NCBI RefSeq assembly: GCF_030253575.1
Contig: NC_080565.1
Span: 3,444,001 to 3,508,000, forward strand
Length of the DNA: 64,000 nt
DNA from: Rhododendron vialii
Lineage: Eukaryota > Streptophyta > Magnoliopsida > Ericales > Ericaceae
Direction of reading: 5' to 3'
Part shown: positions 20,870-31,749 of the stretch, piece by piece
Position numbering within the stretch: the first letter of the stretch is position 1
Layout of the letters: the number at the start of each line of letters is the position of its first letter
Notes under the pieces: generated by a model
Seen by the model: only the letters and a program-made list of their open reading frames with translations
Databases searched by the model: none
What the model was told of the DNA's origin: nothing
Translations under genes and position numbers: made by a program

Positions 20870-23025
20870 TCACTGCCCCTTCACTCTCCCACCGTCCCAT
20901 GATTGAAACCCCTCCTCACCTCTCTCTCTCTCTCTCGAATTCTCGATCGATGAAGAAGTTCTTCTCCCCCTTGCCCTCTTCTACTCTCCTCCTCCTCTGT
21001 TTTTGTTTGTGCTGTGACACATGAAAACGAGTATGTTAGCACCGCTGGTCTCCGCCGTTGGCAAGAGAGAGATCCCACAAGGAGCAACAACACGTGACAG
21101 ATACAACCAGGTTGATTCTCTCTCTACTTATCTCGCTTTGTCTATCTCTCCCTCGTTTCCTTCCTCTCTCGCTATACATTTATGCATACAACCCCTAATT
21201 TCAGAAACCCTAGTTTTTTTGTTGACAAGAAACCAAATTCAAAAAACCCTTAATTTTTTGCAGAAATTAAACCCAATTTTGAAATTCATTGGAGCTTTTG
21301 TTTATTCTGATTGTTGTTTTGTACAATTTCTTGGAGTTTCATTTGATTGAAGATCTTCTCACTTGATTCCGTGGAAGTCCGGTGTCGCTGACGTAACATT
21401 CGTGCTCTGAGATCTACAAAGGTGTGGCCTTAAAGTGTAAAATTCTTCATGAAAGGTATGCAATTGTCCCAAATTCAGAAACCCTAGATTTTTGTTGAAA
21501 AGAAACCAAATTTGAAAACCCTCGATTTTTTCCAGAAATTAAATCCAATTTTTAAACACTAGTTCTCTTTATCCTGCCCTAAATAAACTCCTGGTTTGTA
21601 TAAATCTGTATATGTGGCTTGGATTTCATTATGTGCTTATGAGTAATTAACTATCAAGTCAAGCAAATCAAGCAACACGTTGAACTCACCAAGTATTGTG
21701 TGGTTCATTGTCACTTGAAAATTATCAAGCTTAAAGTGAAAATTGAGCTTAACATCTTTCGTTGAGCCTATTTAGAGTAGCGTGCTTACTGCCCAAAAGT
21801 GAGGATGAAGGTAAACAAGAAAGAAACTGATCTTTATGCAAACAATATATTCAGTTGAGCAATTGTGAACCTACTGGTAACAAAAGATGGGTTGAAATTT
21901 ATCCATCGTCCCCATAGCACTTCATAAGCAATCCCTTGTACTTTTAATTCCAATCTGGCTAAGATAATGTGCTGAGATAATAAGCAATCCTATTGTGGAT
22001 GCTATATGCAATTGCGATCAAGGTGCTTTCCATTCCTAACTGATTCCTTTTGCTGCTACGTTGGATGAGTTTGTCTTTGATCATTACGAAGGTGTTGTCG
22101 TACGTTAAATGATGATTTTCAAAGCTTAGCTACCAATATTTTTTTGCCCTTTGCTTTAACACGCAAGACTTGTACATCGGTTTCTAGTATTTGGAAATTT
22201 GTGGAATGCTTTAAGTGCTTTTAGAGACTAAGTATCCTTCTATAGATTATTTCAAGTTAAAAACTATGTTGAGGCTGATATAGCCTTCTCCTTTTGCTAA
22301 AGATAAAGTTGAATGTTATGAGATGCTGGTGGTATGGTAGTTCAACTTTAGTATTTGAAAATCAGTGCATATGGATAAATTGGTATCTCCAATTCTGCCT
22401 GAAGTTTTAATGGAAGCATACATTCTTGTAGCATGCCAGGAGATACACGTATACTTTTAATATTGAACACTTATTCCTTTACTTTTTTGTTGTTTCCTTT
22501 TTAATTAGTCCATTCCTTGTGTCTTCGTTGTTTATTTTCTTTTCCTTTTTAAACGATAGGCGAGGATGGTGGCGATGCGTGACGAGGCAGTGTTGGAGCA
22601 GGGTGATGGTGGCTCGAATATATGGTACGTAATTTGAGAATATCAATCTGAGAATAGACTTTGATGCTAAGTAGGAAATCTGGAATTGCAGTCAGTAAAC
22701 AGAATTTTTTGCTGATATTGAAATCTGGAATTACAATTTTTTTTAATCCTTTGGGGCTGAATAATTGGTGGTGTTATGACTGGGAAGCTGAGAGTTGCAA
22801 GCTGAGAGTAAACTTTTATAGTTACCTGTTATTCATTACGGTGGTAGGCAAATTTGGAAATTGGATAATTCAATCAACTTGCTAAGTAGCTTGGTAATGA
22901 GAGTGAAAGTGGGGCAGATCCAAACAGTCCTAGAGGGAGTATTGGTAGTAGTGACCTCGAGTTCTTTGGAGATGGAGATGAGTTGTATGATTTAGGTGAC
23001 AATATTAGAACTAAACAGGTGAGTG
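20870..23025 (+). other. Leader-like region and exon-like fragments within CACTA
   Basis: Right after the modules comes a CT-rich, promoter-proximal-looking stretch (20875-21000). Candidate exons follow: 21021-21110 (MKTSMLAPLVSAVGKREIPQ..., donor CAG|GTTGAT), a piece near 21400-21456 ending AAAG|GTATGC, 22560-22623 (VAMRDEAVLEQGDGGSN) and 22885-23020 (GSIGSSDLEFFGDGDELYDL, ending AAACAG|GTGAGT). I do not recognise the protein. The splice-like borders suggest a captured host gene (Pack-CACTA) or a decayed element gene. Confidence 0.35.
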
Positions 23026-24979
23026 AGACCTTTGTAGGTGGTTCTGAACCATATTTTCTTGCTGCTTCTATTTTTTTGGTGTATTACGATTGGAATGGTT
23101 AAAAAAGGTTGAGGCTGGTTGGGTGTTGGTTCCACAACGGTAATTGGATTGCATTCATAAAGCTAGTAAACCAGTTTTGTGACTGACATGGACTGAATAT
23201 GCTAGGAAAGAACTTCAAACTTTTTTCATTCTTTCATTCATATAAAACCACATTACAGATGGATGCTTGGCATTTGGAGTGCATGTGCTTGTCATGGCAA
23301 TGCTAGGATTATGCTTAATTTCATGTGTCCTTTGTTTTTGCCGTGTCTGATATCTCTATTAAAAGGGTAGAGGAAGAAGGATTGAAAAGAATTAGAGTTT
23401 GGCTATTGATTTCAACAAAAGTCAGTATTTTGGTTCGGTTATGCAAAAAAAAATGGAAGCGATGGATATCTCTTTCATGTTTTGAGAAATAATACAACCA
23501 TGGATATCTGAATGTGTAGTTTAGGTTCTGATTAGGTCATGGGATATGAGTTTTACTTCAGAAAAATGCGTTTAGTTTATGGGTATACAAGTTAGAGTTC
23601 AACCAGAAATGAATTTTCCAAGTTCTTGATGAATTTTTATAACCAACTTTCCGACCTTGTAATTTTTCAACATTTTTATAGTAGATGCCTCTATATGTCT
23701 AATTTATTGTGTAAAATCTGTAGAACTGAATTTAAAATGTGGAAGGAATTAAAAATCATATACTGAACTGCTGTTGCGAAACTGTCAGTGCTGATAGCAC
23801 CGTCGCACTTCACGGAAACGGCTATAACTCTGCCTAGAACACTCAAAATCACATTCCGCTTTCTTTATTGGAAACTAGACACATAGAGCTTCAACTATAT
23901 GTAAGCCACGTGCCTTAGTTGTGCCTGACTAATAACAGATTTCAGTTTGATAGGAGGATTCCAGAAAATTCATGGAGCATAGCATTGCTAGATTTCATAA
24001 AGCATTTCATGCATTTCATTTGCTTTTGGGCATGATCTTTGCTTGTACACCTTATGGCTGGAACGTTATTCATATTTCTAGGTGGGGATATCATAAGGAC
24101 TGTCATTGTGACGTTTCCTGCTCGTAGGGAATAGATTCTGTACGGAGTTGGTGTTTTTGTAAGGTGAGAATGTACAGCTTCAATACAAATTCACCAAATT
24201 CTCACTTCTCTTGATTGCTTGTTCGTTTTGCGTGGACAATTGATGCACCTCTCCACTTAGCTTTTGTACAAGGTTCATCAATGATTCAATTTCCTCTTCA
24301 TTTTCTACAACAAAGGTCTTCAGTAACTAAAATTGGAATAGGTGGAGGGAGAAGTAGATATTTAACCCTTTTTTTTTTTACTGCTGCATTATCCATGTTG
24401 TAGGTTGTGTGGCTAGCTCTAATTTTATAGTTGTTTCTGTATGCATAATTATGTCAAGATAATTTTTCGTTCTAGCTTCTAATTAGTAAATATTTACCAT
24501 GTTCATGCTTTGTGCAGTGGGATACGCTAGTTCATAAATACTAATAATAGATTGTTCTTTCTTTTTTTTTTTGGTTTTTTACAGAGACGGCATTTTAATG
24601 GAGTATCGTGCGGGATGTTGGTTATTGACTACGAAGGTCGAAGTTGGGTTTTGGTTGCGGACGTGCTTGGATTTTTTTTGGTTATCCGTTTGTTGACGTT
24701 GAGTGTCCACGGGGTTTGGATACATTTTTTTATTGAGCTTGGATTTTTTTTATTTTCCCCCCGTGGTGGACGTGTTGTTATTTTGCACTCTAGGAATTTG
24801 GATACAAGTTTTTTAACTATTTGGTGAACATCTCTATTTATGAAAGTTTCTATTTATTTCTTGAAATTTTTATTTTGTATTAATTGCATTAGGTTGGCAA
24901 TTTTGTGGATTTAATGGTTGTTGGCTGAAATGTGGAAAAAATTTGTAGAAAATTTTGGAATGACAAATTGGTATGGAAC
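23026..24979. other. CACTA interior without recognised gene
   Basis: AT-rich sequence with short frames only. The frame at 24552-24827 is rich in F/L/V from T-rich sequence and shows no motif. An acceptor-like ttttttacag at about 24583 could belong to a 3' exon. Confidence 0.35.
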
Positions 24980-25412
24980 ATTTCCCGACTAAAGTTTAGT
25001 CACCAATAGGTCACAAATTAGTTGATTCGATATGACATTTACCGACTAAACTATTAGTCGGTGATAATTAAAACACATTTCCCGACTAAACAATTAGTCG
25101 GCCAATAGGTAACACATTCCCCGACTAAATAATTAGTCGGCCAATAGGTTAAACATTTCCCGACTAAACCATTAGTCGGCAAATAGGTTATACATCCCCG
25201 ACTAAACAATTAGTCGGCCAATAGTAACACATTCGCCGACTAACAAGTTAGTCGGCAAAGGTGTATACTTTCGCCGACTAAACGTTTTTTAGTCGGCAAC
25301 AACCTTTGCCGACTCTCTTCCACCGACTAACTTGCCGACCAAAATTTTTAGTCGGGGAAGGCTTTTGCCGACTAAAATGCCTACAATTGCCGACTAAACT
25401 GTTAGTCGGGAA
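24980..25412. repeat. Right CACTA subterminal array
   Basis: Nine or more ccgactaaacaattagtcgg-type palindromes spaced about 45-60 bp, several followed by ccaataggt. They run up to the right terminus at 25432 and match the motif set of the left end. Confidence 0.88.
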
Positions 25413-25432
25413 TGGTGTTTTTTCTTGTAGTG

Positions 25433-25625
25433 TTGGCTTGGGACTCAGGTGTTTGTTTCCTTCTAAAATCTCAAGTTTGATTCTCATTTCTAACTTTTGA
25501 GGTAACCTCATCCCTACGCTTAAGCTTTTGAAATGGTTGTGAGAATGTGGGAGAGACTATAGAGATTAGGCTGAGGTGCACGAAAGTTGACCCGAGATAG
25601 CCTCTGTTACAAAAGAAAAAATATA
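25433..25625 (+). mobile_element. tRNA-derived SINE, 3' part
   Basis: It continues the SINE broken at 18380: ggcttgggactcaggtg, then box B-like agtttgattctcat near 25472. The tail gaggtgcacgaaagttgacc plus tctgttacaaaagaaaa follows. The same kind of tail is seen at 51455 and 48810. Confidence 0.6.
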
Positions 25626-26248
25626 TTTTGCATCTGACATAATGAACACAATATCGATACCTACTACTCCCTTCATTCCAAATTGTTGTTCTTGTTTACT
25701 ATTTGGAACCTCTCAAAAAATTAATACTTTAATTTGTAATGTTTTTTTTTTTTTTTATCAAATACGGATCTTATTTAAAAGATCTCAATTAATTTTACTA
25801 AACAAAATTTTTGAAATCATAAAAAACATCATAGATTGTGACATAGGCGTATATCATATGATTTTGTTGTTGATAACCTTGATTTTAGTGTGTTTGTTGA
25901 GATACAAAATGAGAGTGGAGAGAGTGAGTGACAAGGTCAAGTTGGAATTGTAATTGTCTAGCGATCAATGTGGAGATTGACAGGTTGCAAATTTAGGTAT
26001 GGATGAGTGATTATAAGAGATTCAAGTATTGTATAACTTAAGGGTATTCCACCAATCAATAAGTTCTTGAGCACAATTTTTTTATTTTGTCCTTATACAT
26101 TGTTCTTATATGTACCGTTGTTGATTATTGTTATTACATTTATGGGTATCTCATTAAGTTACCTCAAATAATGCTTAGAATTCCATGTCCATGACTTTTT
26201 TGTGTACATATTGGTATTGACTCTTGAAGGTTTGGATTTTCCATATAG
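25626..26248 (+). other. Distal serpin intron
   Basis: It contains a decayed tactactcccttcattccaa (Stowaway-like terminus, 25663). From about 26125 the sequence matches the intron end upstream of the 2611 exon fragment. It ends in the acceptor catatAG at 26247-26248. No gene. Confidence 0.5.
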
Positions 26249-26284
26249 GGTAATGAAGTGGTAGATGAAATAAACTCGTGGGCT

Positions 26285-28095
26285 CATTACTACAATAATA
26301 GATATACGCCACACTAAGGAGATTCACAATGATCACAATTTTCAGGGAAAGCGTGATAAAAAGTGATTCTTAAATTTTTTTATCTCAGTTTAAGCTCAAA
26401 GCTGAGATAAAAAGAGTGTTTTAGCGCGAAATAAAAGACCTCACTCTTACGGCGAGATAAAAGAAAAACAACCACACCCTTGCAGCGTGATGAAAGATTT
26501 TAAGGCAAAAAAAATGAGATAAAAGATCTCGCTCTTGTGGCGAGATAAAAGAGAAAAGATCTCCCCATGTGACGTGATAAAAAAGAAAAAAGATCTCACC
26601 CTTGTGGCGTGATAAAAAATTTTAGAGTGAAAAAAAATGAGATAAAAGATCTCGCTTTTGTAGTGAGATAAAAGATAAAAGACCTCACTCTTGTACCGTG
26701 ATAAAAAACATTAGTGCGGAAAAAAGTGAGATAAATGATCTCACTCTTGCGGCGAGATAAAAAGTCTACCCATTTAGGTGCGCAGTCTAAATTTTCACGT
26801 GGGCGGGCCAGTACTCATTTAGACAGACTTTGAAAAGTTATGAGAAAAACGATGCCGTTTAAGAACTTTGAAAAGTTTTTTTTTTCTTTTTTACAAAAGG
26901 TAAGAAGATAAGCCCTAATTACACTTTATCCCAAATTTTTTTTACGTTTCATCTTCATCTTCATGCCCAAAATGATCGAGAGAGAGAGAGAGAAGGCAAA
27001 TCCCACAACTGGGTTCCACCAGTGCCTAGTTGTTTCTTCGACGACGGACGGACTATTCCACAAGTGTCCGATTTTCACATAGGCGAGCTGTGATTTTTAT
27101 GGTTTATTGTAGTAGTGTAGTTATTTCGAATGTGTTCCAAATATTTGTTTGACACATTAGGTAAAAAAATAATTATATTATTATGGCTTAACCTTATCTG
27201 AAAAGAATTAAAATCCAATTGGCCGGGAAGCCACCATTGAAATTGAAATTCAATATAAACACAAAATCCATGTGAAATGGTTAGTTTATAAAAAAAAAAT
27301 CTAAAATTTGTCTATAATGTTATAATCAGCAGGTTGTGATAATTTTCATAAAAGTACAAAGCTCACCACTACAACAAAAAACACTATTGTTTACTAAATT
27401 TACTAGCTAAAATTAAATTTTTCGCCCCAAGAAAATCCTTTGGTGACCAATAACTAATTTTGATTGGCAAAAGATCTATTGTCATATTTTATAAAAATTT
27501 TAAACAATGTTTATATATGTATTTTTATATATTTTAATATCATGTTAGTTGCATTTCAAAAGATTCAGCAAATTTTAACGGGTGAAAAAAAAAGTTTTCT
27601 CACTTTAGGAAGTAAGTATAAATATTTTTGTTTTCCTAATGTAACAGAAGTTCTTAGCTAGCTTAGTGATAAGGGCTTGGAAAATCAACAAAGGGTGCGT
27701 GGGTTCGAAACTTGGCAATGACAATAAAAGATGGTCTAGTAGATACAAAGAAAAGATCACGCGCAATGGTTTTCCATCTCAGTTTATAGTGTGATCCTTT
27801 TGAACTTTCAATCACGGTTATAGACCGTGATCTAAACTAATATACAATCACACCTAAAAAAGAGAAACAATCACGTCCAAAAGAAACAATCACAGCTTAT
27901 AACCGTGATAAAAGAGAAACGATCACGCATTTTGGCCGTGATTGTTTCTCCCTTTCAATCACGGTTTATAACCGTGATAAAAAAGAGTGACTTACAATCA
28001 CACCCATATCCATCACGGTAGCAGGAGCGTGATGAAAAACTTAAACTTACAATCACGGCCAATAGCTGTGATATTTATGGTTTATTATAGTAGTG
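26285..28095. mobile_element. Small CACTA-type element in serpin exon 2, 3-bp TSD
   Basis: Left end CATTACTACAATAATAG, right end (inward) CACTACTATAATAAACC. Flanking duplication gct is at 26282-26284 and 28096-28098. Removing one gct and the element restores the serpin frame. Subterminal arrays are gagataaaagatctc/gtgataaaa on the left and aatcacggttatagaccgtg on the right. A second terminus-like ggtttattgtagtagtg ends at 27117, and a cactacaacaaaaaacac start lies at 27366, so it contains pieces of other CACTA ends. No transposase. Confidence 0.85.
27650..27722 (+). mobile_element. SINE head fragment in CACTA
   Basis: tagcttagtgataagggctt resembles box A, and gtgggttcgaaacttgg 35 bases on is a good box B (GGTTCGAAAC). 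No cloverleaf fold. Confidence 0.5.
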
Positions 28096-28874
28096 GCTAA
28101 AGCTGCATCTAAAGGGCTTATAAAAAACTTTCTCCAACGGGGCTCCCTATCTCGAGAGACGGCGATCATCCTCACAAATGGTCTATACTTCAAAGGAAAG
28201 TGGGAACACGATCTTAAATTTGATGCCAACCTCACTAAAAATAGACCTTTCTATCTTCTCAATGGAGGCACTGTTTCTATTCCTTTCATGACAAGCCGTA
28301 AGAGGTATCGTCACTGTAAATCTTTTGATGGTTTGAAAGTCCTCCACATCCCATACCAAAGCAAGAGCAAGCGATTCTCCATGTACTTCTTCCTACCAGA
28401 CGAGCAAGATGGATTGCAAAATCTTGTAGACAAGCTCATTTCCGATTCTGGGTATTTGAATGAGTACTCTTGTCTTAGTGAAAGAGAGCTTGATGAATTT
28501 TGGATCCCAAGATTTAAATTTTCTTATAATTTGGACGTTTCATTGACTATAATTTGGACGTTTCATTGACCATGAAGGAGATGGGGATGTCGTTCCCTGT
28601 CATGGAAAATCCGGAAGACTTTGCCGAGATGGTTGAAATTCCCGAGGGTCTCCCATTTTTTCAATCAAGCATGATTCAAAAGGCTTTTATTGAGGTAGAC
28701 GAGAAAGGCACAGTAGCTACAGCAGTTACTATGTATGGCGCAGAAGGATGTTCCATGTCCCTACCAAAACGAACAAGTTTCGTTGCTGATCATCCTTTCA
28801 TGTTCATAATTATGGAAGACAGATCAAAGTTGGTTATCTTCACAGGAGGTGTGCTCGATCCAAGCAAAGGCTAA

Positions 28875-29341
28875 TGACTTTTTACGTTTCTTCCAATCTT
28901 CCAAGTATTTAGGTAAAATTTTACAAATTGAATTATAGATTCGGATTATCTTTGAATGTCTTTCTTTTAATATATGGAATTTCTAGATTTTTTTTATAAG
29001 CATCTTGAACATCTATTCTAATATATATAAAGGAAAAGTACCAGTTTGGTGTCTCTGGTTTTTGAAGCTTCGTCATAAAAGTGATTTTCAAAATTGCCCA
29101 AAGCAAAACTACTTTTTAATTACTACTGTTTTTATTAGAAAATTAATTAATTTTTAGAGGCAAAATGTAAAATTCCTTCCACAAGTCCCACACCAACCGC
29201 TACACGGCTACAACCTACATTTCCCTCAAAACTGCTATACGGCTAATGGCTAGCCCGCACGTTTCTCTCAAAATATTATTGGCGTTTTCGAAACCTGCTC
29301 ACGGATTTCTTTGTCCCTCACCACAGCTTGCTCCACACGTC
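28875..29341. other. Serpin 3' flank with possible Helitron 5' terminus
   Basis: At 29013-29040 TCTATTCTAATATATATAAA followed by GGAAAAG resembles the 5' end of plant Helitrons (TC...TATATAAAG.GGAAA). No CTRR 3' end with hairpin was identified. Bases ~29305-29341 match part of the coiled-coil gene at 41.3 kb (cggatttctttgtccctc). Confidence 0.35.
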
Positions 29342-29543
29342 TGTAAAGGATAAGGATAATAATGTTGTTACTTAGGATAATTATCATTCTTTCAAGTTGT
29401 TAGCTGTAGCTTAGGATAGAATATATTTAGTTTTTGAAAGTTTCAATTGTAATCCTTATCTCATTATTGTAACTTATTTATACCTGTGGACTTGGCTAAT
29501 AAAGTTAAGTTTTTCAAGATACAAGAAATATCAGCTCTCTTTA
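29342..29543 (+). repeat. Left LTR
   Basis: 202 bp, TGTAAAGGATAAGG ... TCAGCTCTCTTTA. No difference from the right LTR was found. Contains tttatacctg (promoter-like) and aataaag (poly(A) signal). Confidence 0.95.
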
Positions 29544-29560
29544 TGGTATCAGAGCAAAAA
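29544..29560 (+). other. Primer binding site (initiator tRNA-Met)
   Basis: tggtatcagagcaaaaa immediately follows the left LTR. It is the classic complement of the 3' end region of plant initiator tRNA-Met used by copia elements. Confidence 0.85.
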
Positions 29561-29634
29561 CACTCCAACGAGTAAAACCGATCCTTTTTTTTTTTTTCCT
29601 TTTATCCTTTTTCCATCTCCTTGCTTTTCTCTTC

Positions 29635-31749
29635 ATGGCTGACAAACAAAAACCAACTTCTTCGGGAGAAATCATTGTCAGTTCAACACCTCAATCAGTG
29701 GTTTCCAACCAAGTTTTGGTCTCCATAAACGCTGCTGCCCAACTCCCTCTCAAACTCACATCATTGAACTATCTCTCGTGGCGTGCGCAGTTCAATGCCC
29801 TTCTCATTGGGTATGACCTCATGGGCTATGTTGATGGCTCTTATCCATGCCCGCCAAAGACAGTAGAAGAAGCCGCAAACCCGGCCTACACTTTGTGGCG
29901 GCGACAAGATCAACTCTTGTTGCATGCAATTTTTGCCTCTGTTTCAGAACAAGTGACTCCTTTGCTTGCCTCCGCCACCACCTCGTATGAAGCTTGGACA
30001 AAGCTCACCAAACTTTATGCCAATCGCTCTCGCTCTCGGGTGATGAGTCTCAAGGACCGTCTAGCAACACCTCGTGACTCCAAGCCTATGGCTGAGTATT
30101 TGCAGACTATCAAAACTACCTCCGATGAGCTTGCTCTCATTGATGCACCTGTAAGCGAGGATGACCTCCTCCTCTACATTCTCAATGGCGTCGGTAGTGA
30201 GTTTAAGGACCTTGCTGGTCCTCTTCGCGTTCGCGAATCTGACATTTCCTTCGAAGAACTTCATGATAAGCTTGTTGATTATGAAGCCTTCCTTCGGAAA
30301 GAGACAGCCCAATCCACCCCTCAGGTGATCACCGCCAATTCCACCCATCGCTCAAATAATTTCCAGTCTCCTCGCGGCTTCACAAACAATCGACCGAGTT
30401 CCCAAAATCGGTCCCAAAACTTCAAGCCTCGCAACAACCAAGGATCTAACCCCAGCCATAATCGTCGCCATGACCAGCCACCAAGCCAAGGCTACAAAGG
30501 TGGTTACAAAGGATTCTGCCAACTTTGTGATCAACAGGGTCATACCGCCAAACGGTGTCCACGTGCTCGGCCACTCCAAACCCAAGATCCTATAGCGAAC
30601 TGCACCGGCACTACCCGTTCCACACCCCACAATTGGCTCATTGACTCTGCCGCCTCCCACCATGTGACCACCGATCTCAGCAACTTATCCATGCATTCCG
30701 AATATGACGGCCCTGATAATATTATCATTGGTGATGGTTCAGGTTTGAATATTAGTCACATGGGTTCTACTAAGCTTCCTACTCCCTCTCATACTTTTTC
30801 GTTATCCAATGTTTTGTGTGTTCCTTCCATGGAAAAAAATTTGATTTCCGTTTCTCAATTCTGCAAAACTAATCAAACTTCCATTGAATTTTTTCCATCT
30901 CATTTTTCTGTGAAGGATTTGCGCACCCGGGAGACTCTCATTCAAGGCCCGAATAAAGATGATGTGTATGAATGGCCAAAGTCCGTGCATCTCTCCAAAA
31001 TAAAGCCGTTAGCTATGGTTGGTGTTAAGGCTGCCTTGCATGACTGGCACCAACGTCTCGGTCATCCTTGTGCTCGTACTCTTCACCATCTTATCAAGCA
31101 TTTTTCCTTGCCGTTGTCGTCAAGTTCTCAACCTTTCACCTCATGTAATTCATGTCAGTGTAATAAGAGCCACAAGCTCCCTTTTAATTTCTCTTCTCTT
31201 AAGAGTCGTGGTCCTCTTGATCTTATTTACACGGATGTTTGGGGTCCGGCTCCTGTTCCATCCATTGATGGTTATCACTACTATGTCATTTTTGTTGATC
31301 ATTTTACGAAGTATATTTGGTTTTATCCCCTTAAGCGTAAATCTGAAGTATTTACCTTATTTCCCACATTCAAGGCACTAGTGGAAAATTATTTTAAAAC
31401 ATCCATTGTATCCACTTATTCTGATGGTGGGGGAGAATATCAAAAACTTCGCAACTTTTTTGCCTCCTTTGGCATTTCTCATTTATCCACCCCTCCTTAC
31501 ACTCCACAACATAATGGTTTGGCTGAACGACGTCACCGTCACATTGTTGAAACTGGGTTAACTCTTTTGCATCAAGCATCTCTTCCATTGAATTTTTGGT
31601 CTTATGCTTTTCAAACAGCTGTTTATCTCATTAATCGGCTTTCCACACCAATTTTACCAAATACAATTTCACCATTTGCAGCCCTTTTTTATGATTCTCC
31701 AAATTACAGCAAATTACGTATTTTGGTTGCTTGTGCTATCCATGGTTAA
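29635..31749 (+). CDS. Copia gag-protease-integrase (first frame)
   Basis: A 704-codon frame. Residues about 40-225 are Gag of the UBN2/retrotran_gag type. A CCHC zinc knuckle ([14 protein letters not shown]) spans 295-308. The protease active site reads DSAAS at 337-341, where copia elements normally have DSGAS/T. A GAG-pre-integrase HHCC-like region lies at about 469-515. The integrase core has Asp534 (TDVWGP), Asp597 (YSDGGGEY, usually SDNGGEY) and Glu631 (AERRH). The frame runs out at 31749 because one base is missing in a T run near 31722, and the polyprotein continues in the frame that opens at 31731. This is a transposon protein with no host function implied. Confidence 0.93.
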   Translation: MADKQKPTSSGEIIVSSTPQSVVSNQVLVSINAAAQLPLKLTSLNYLSWRAQFNALLIGYDLMGYVDGSYPCPPKTVEEAANPAYTLWRRQDQLLLHAIFASVSEQVTPLLASATTSYEAWTKLTKLYANRSRSRVMSLKDRLATPRDSKPMAEYLQTIKTTSDELALIDAPVSEDDLLLYILNGVGSEFKDLAGPLRVRESDISFEELHDKLVDYEAFLRKETAQSTPQVITANSTHRSNNFQSPRGFTNNRPSSQNRSQNFKPRNNQGSNPSHNRRHDQPPSQGYKGGYKGFCQLCDQQGHTAKRCPRARPLQTQDPIANCTGTTRSTPHNWLIDSAASHHVTTDLSNLSMHSEYDGPDNIIIGDGSGLNISHMGSTKLPTPSHTFSLSNVLCVPSMEKNLISVSQFCKTNQTSIEFFPSHFSVKDLRTRETLIQGPNKDDVYEWPKSVHLSKIKPLAMVGVKAALHDWHQRLGHPCARTLHHLIKHFSLPLSSSSQPFTSCNSCQCNKSHKLPFNFSSLKSRGPLDLIYTDVWGPAPVPSIDGYHYYVIFVDHFTKYIWFYPLKRKSEVFTLFPTFKALVENYFKTSIVSTYSDGGGEYQKLRNFFASFGISHLSTPPYTPQHNGLAERRHRHIVETGLTLLHQASLPLNFWSYAFQTAVYLINRLSTPILPNTISPFAALFYDSPNYSKLRILVACAIHG

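Larger units (their letters stand above)
18381..25432. mobile_element. CACTA (En/Spm) transposon, 7.05 kb, non-autonomous
   Basis: The left terminus CACTACAACAAAATACAC and the right terminus (inward CACTACAAGAAAAAACAC) extend to a 28-bp imperfect inverted repeat ending in attcccgac. The 3-bp duplication ttg flanks it (18378-18380, 25433-25435). Both ends carry arrays of ccgactaaa...tttagtcgg motifs. The interior has three tandem copies of the ~0.5-kb module shared with the hAT element, a CT-rich leader-like region and exon-like scraps, but no TnpD-type transposase frame. It landed inside a SINE in the serpin intron. Confidence 0.92.
26249..28874 (+). pseudogene. Serpin exon 2, disrupted by CACTA insertion and frameshift
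   Basis: After the acceptor, 26249-26284 encodes GNEVVDEINSWA. A 1.8-kb CACTA element intervenes, and the frame resumes exactly at 28099 (KAASKGLIKNFL). Serpin motifs follow: NGLYFKGKW, VPFMTSRKRY, VLHIPYQ, FSMYFFLPDEQDGLQNL, WIPRFKFSY. At 28525-28570 a 23-bp tandem duplication (two copies of tataatttggacgtttcatt-gac) shifts the frame. The C-terminal part continues in the other frame from 28554 (MSFPVMENPEDFAEMV, QKAFIEVDEKGT hinge, SFVADHPFMFII, FTGGVLDPSKG). The reactive-centre hinge GTVATAV keeps small residues as in inhibitory serpins. Two independent lesions plus the bloated intron make it a pseudogene. Exon 1 is at 7102-7569. Confidence 0.9.

Noticed and set aside
18402..25412. CRISPR-like regularly spaced short palindromic repeats (CCGACTAA/TTAGTCGG)
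   Set aside because: Plant nuclear DNA, located at both ends of a CACTA element with TIRs and TSD. These are subterminal repeats.
25278..25511. Pair of open frames on both strands with repeated LPTKLLVG-like segments
   Set aside because: Translation of the palindromic CACTA subterminal repeats.
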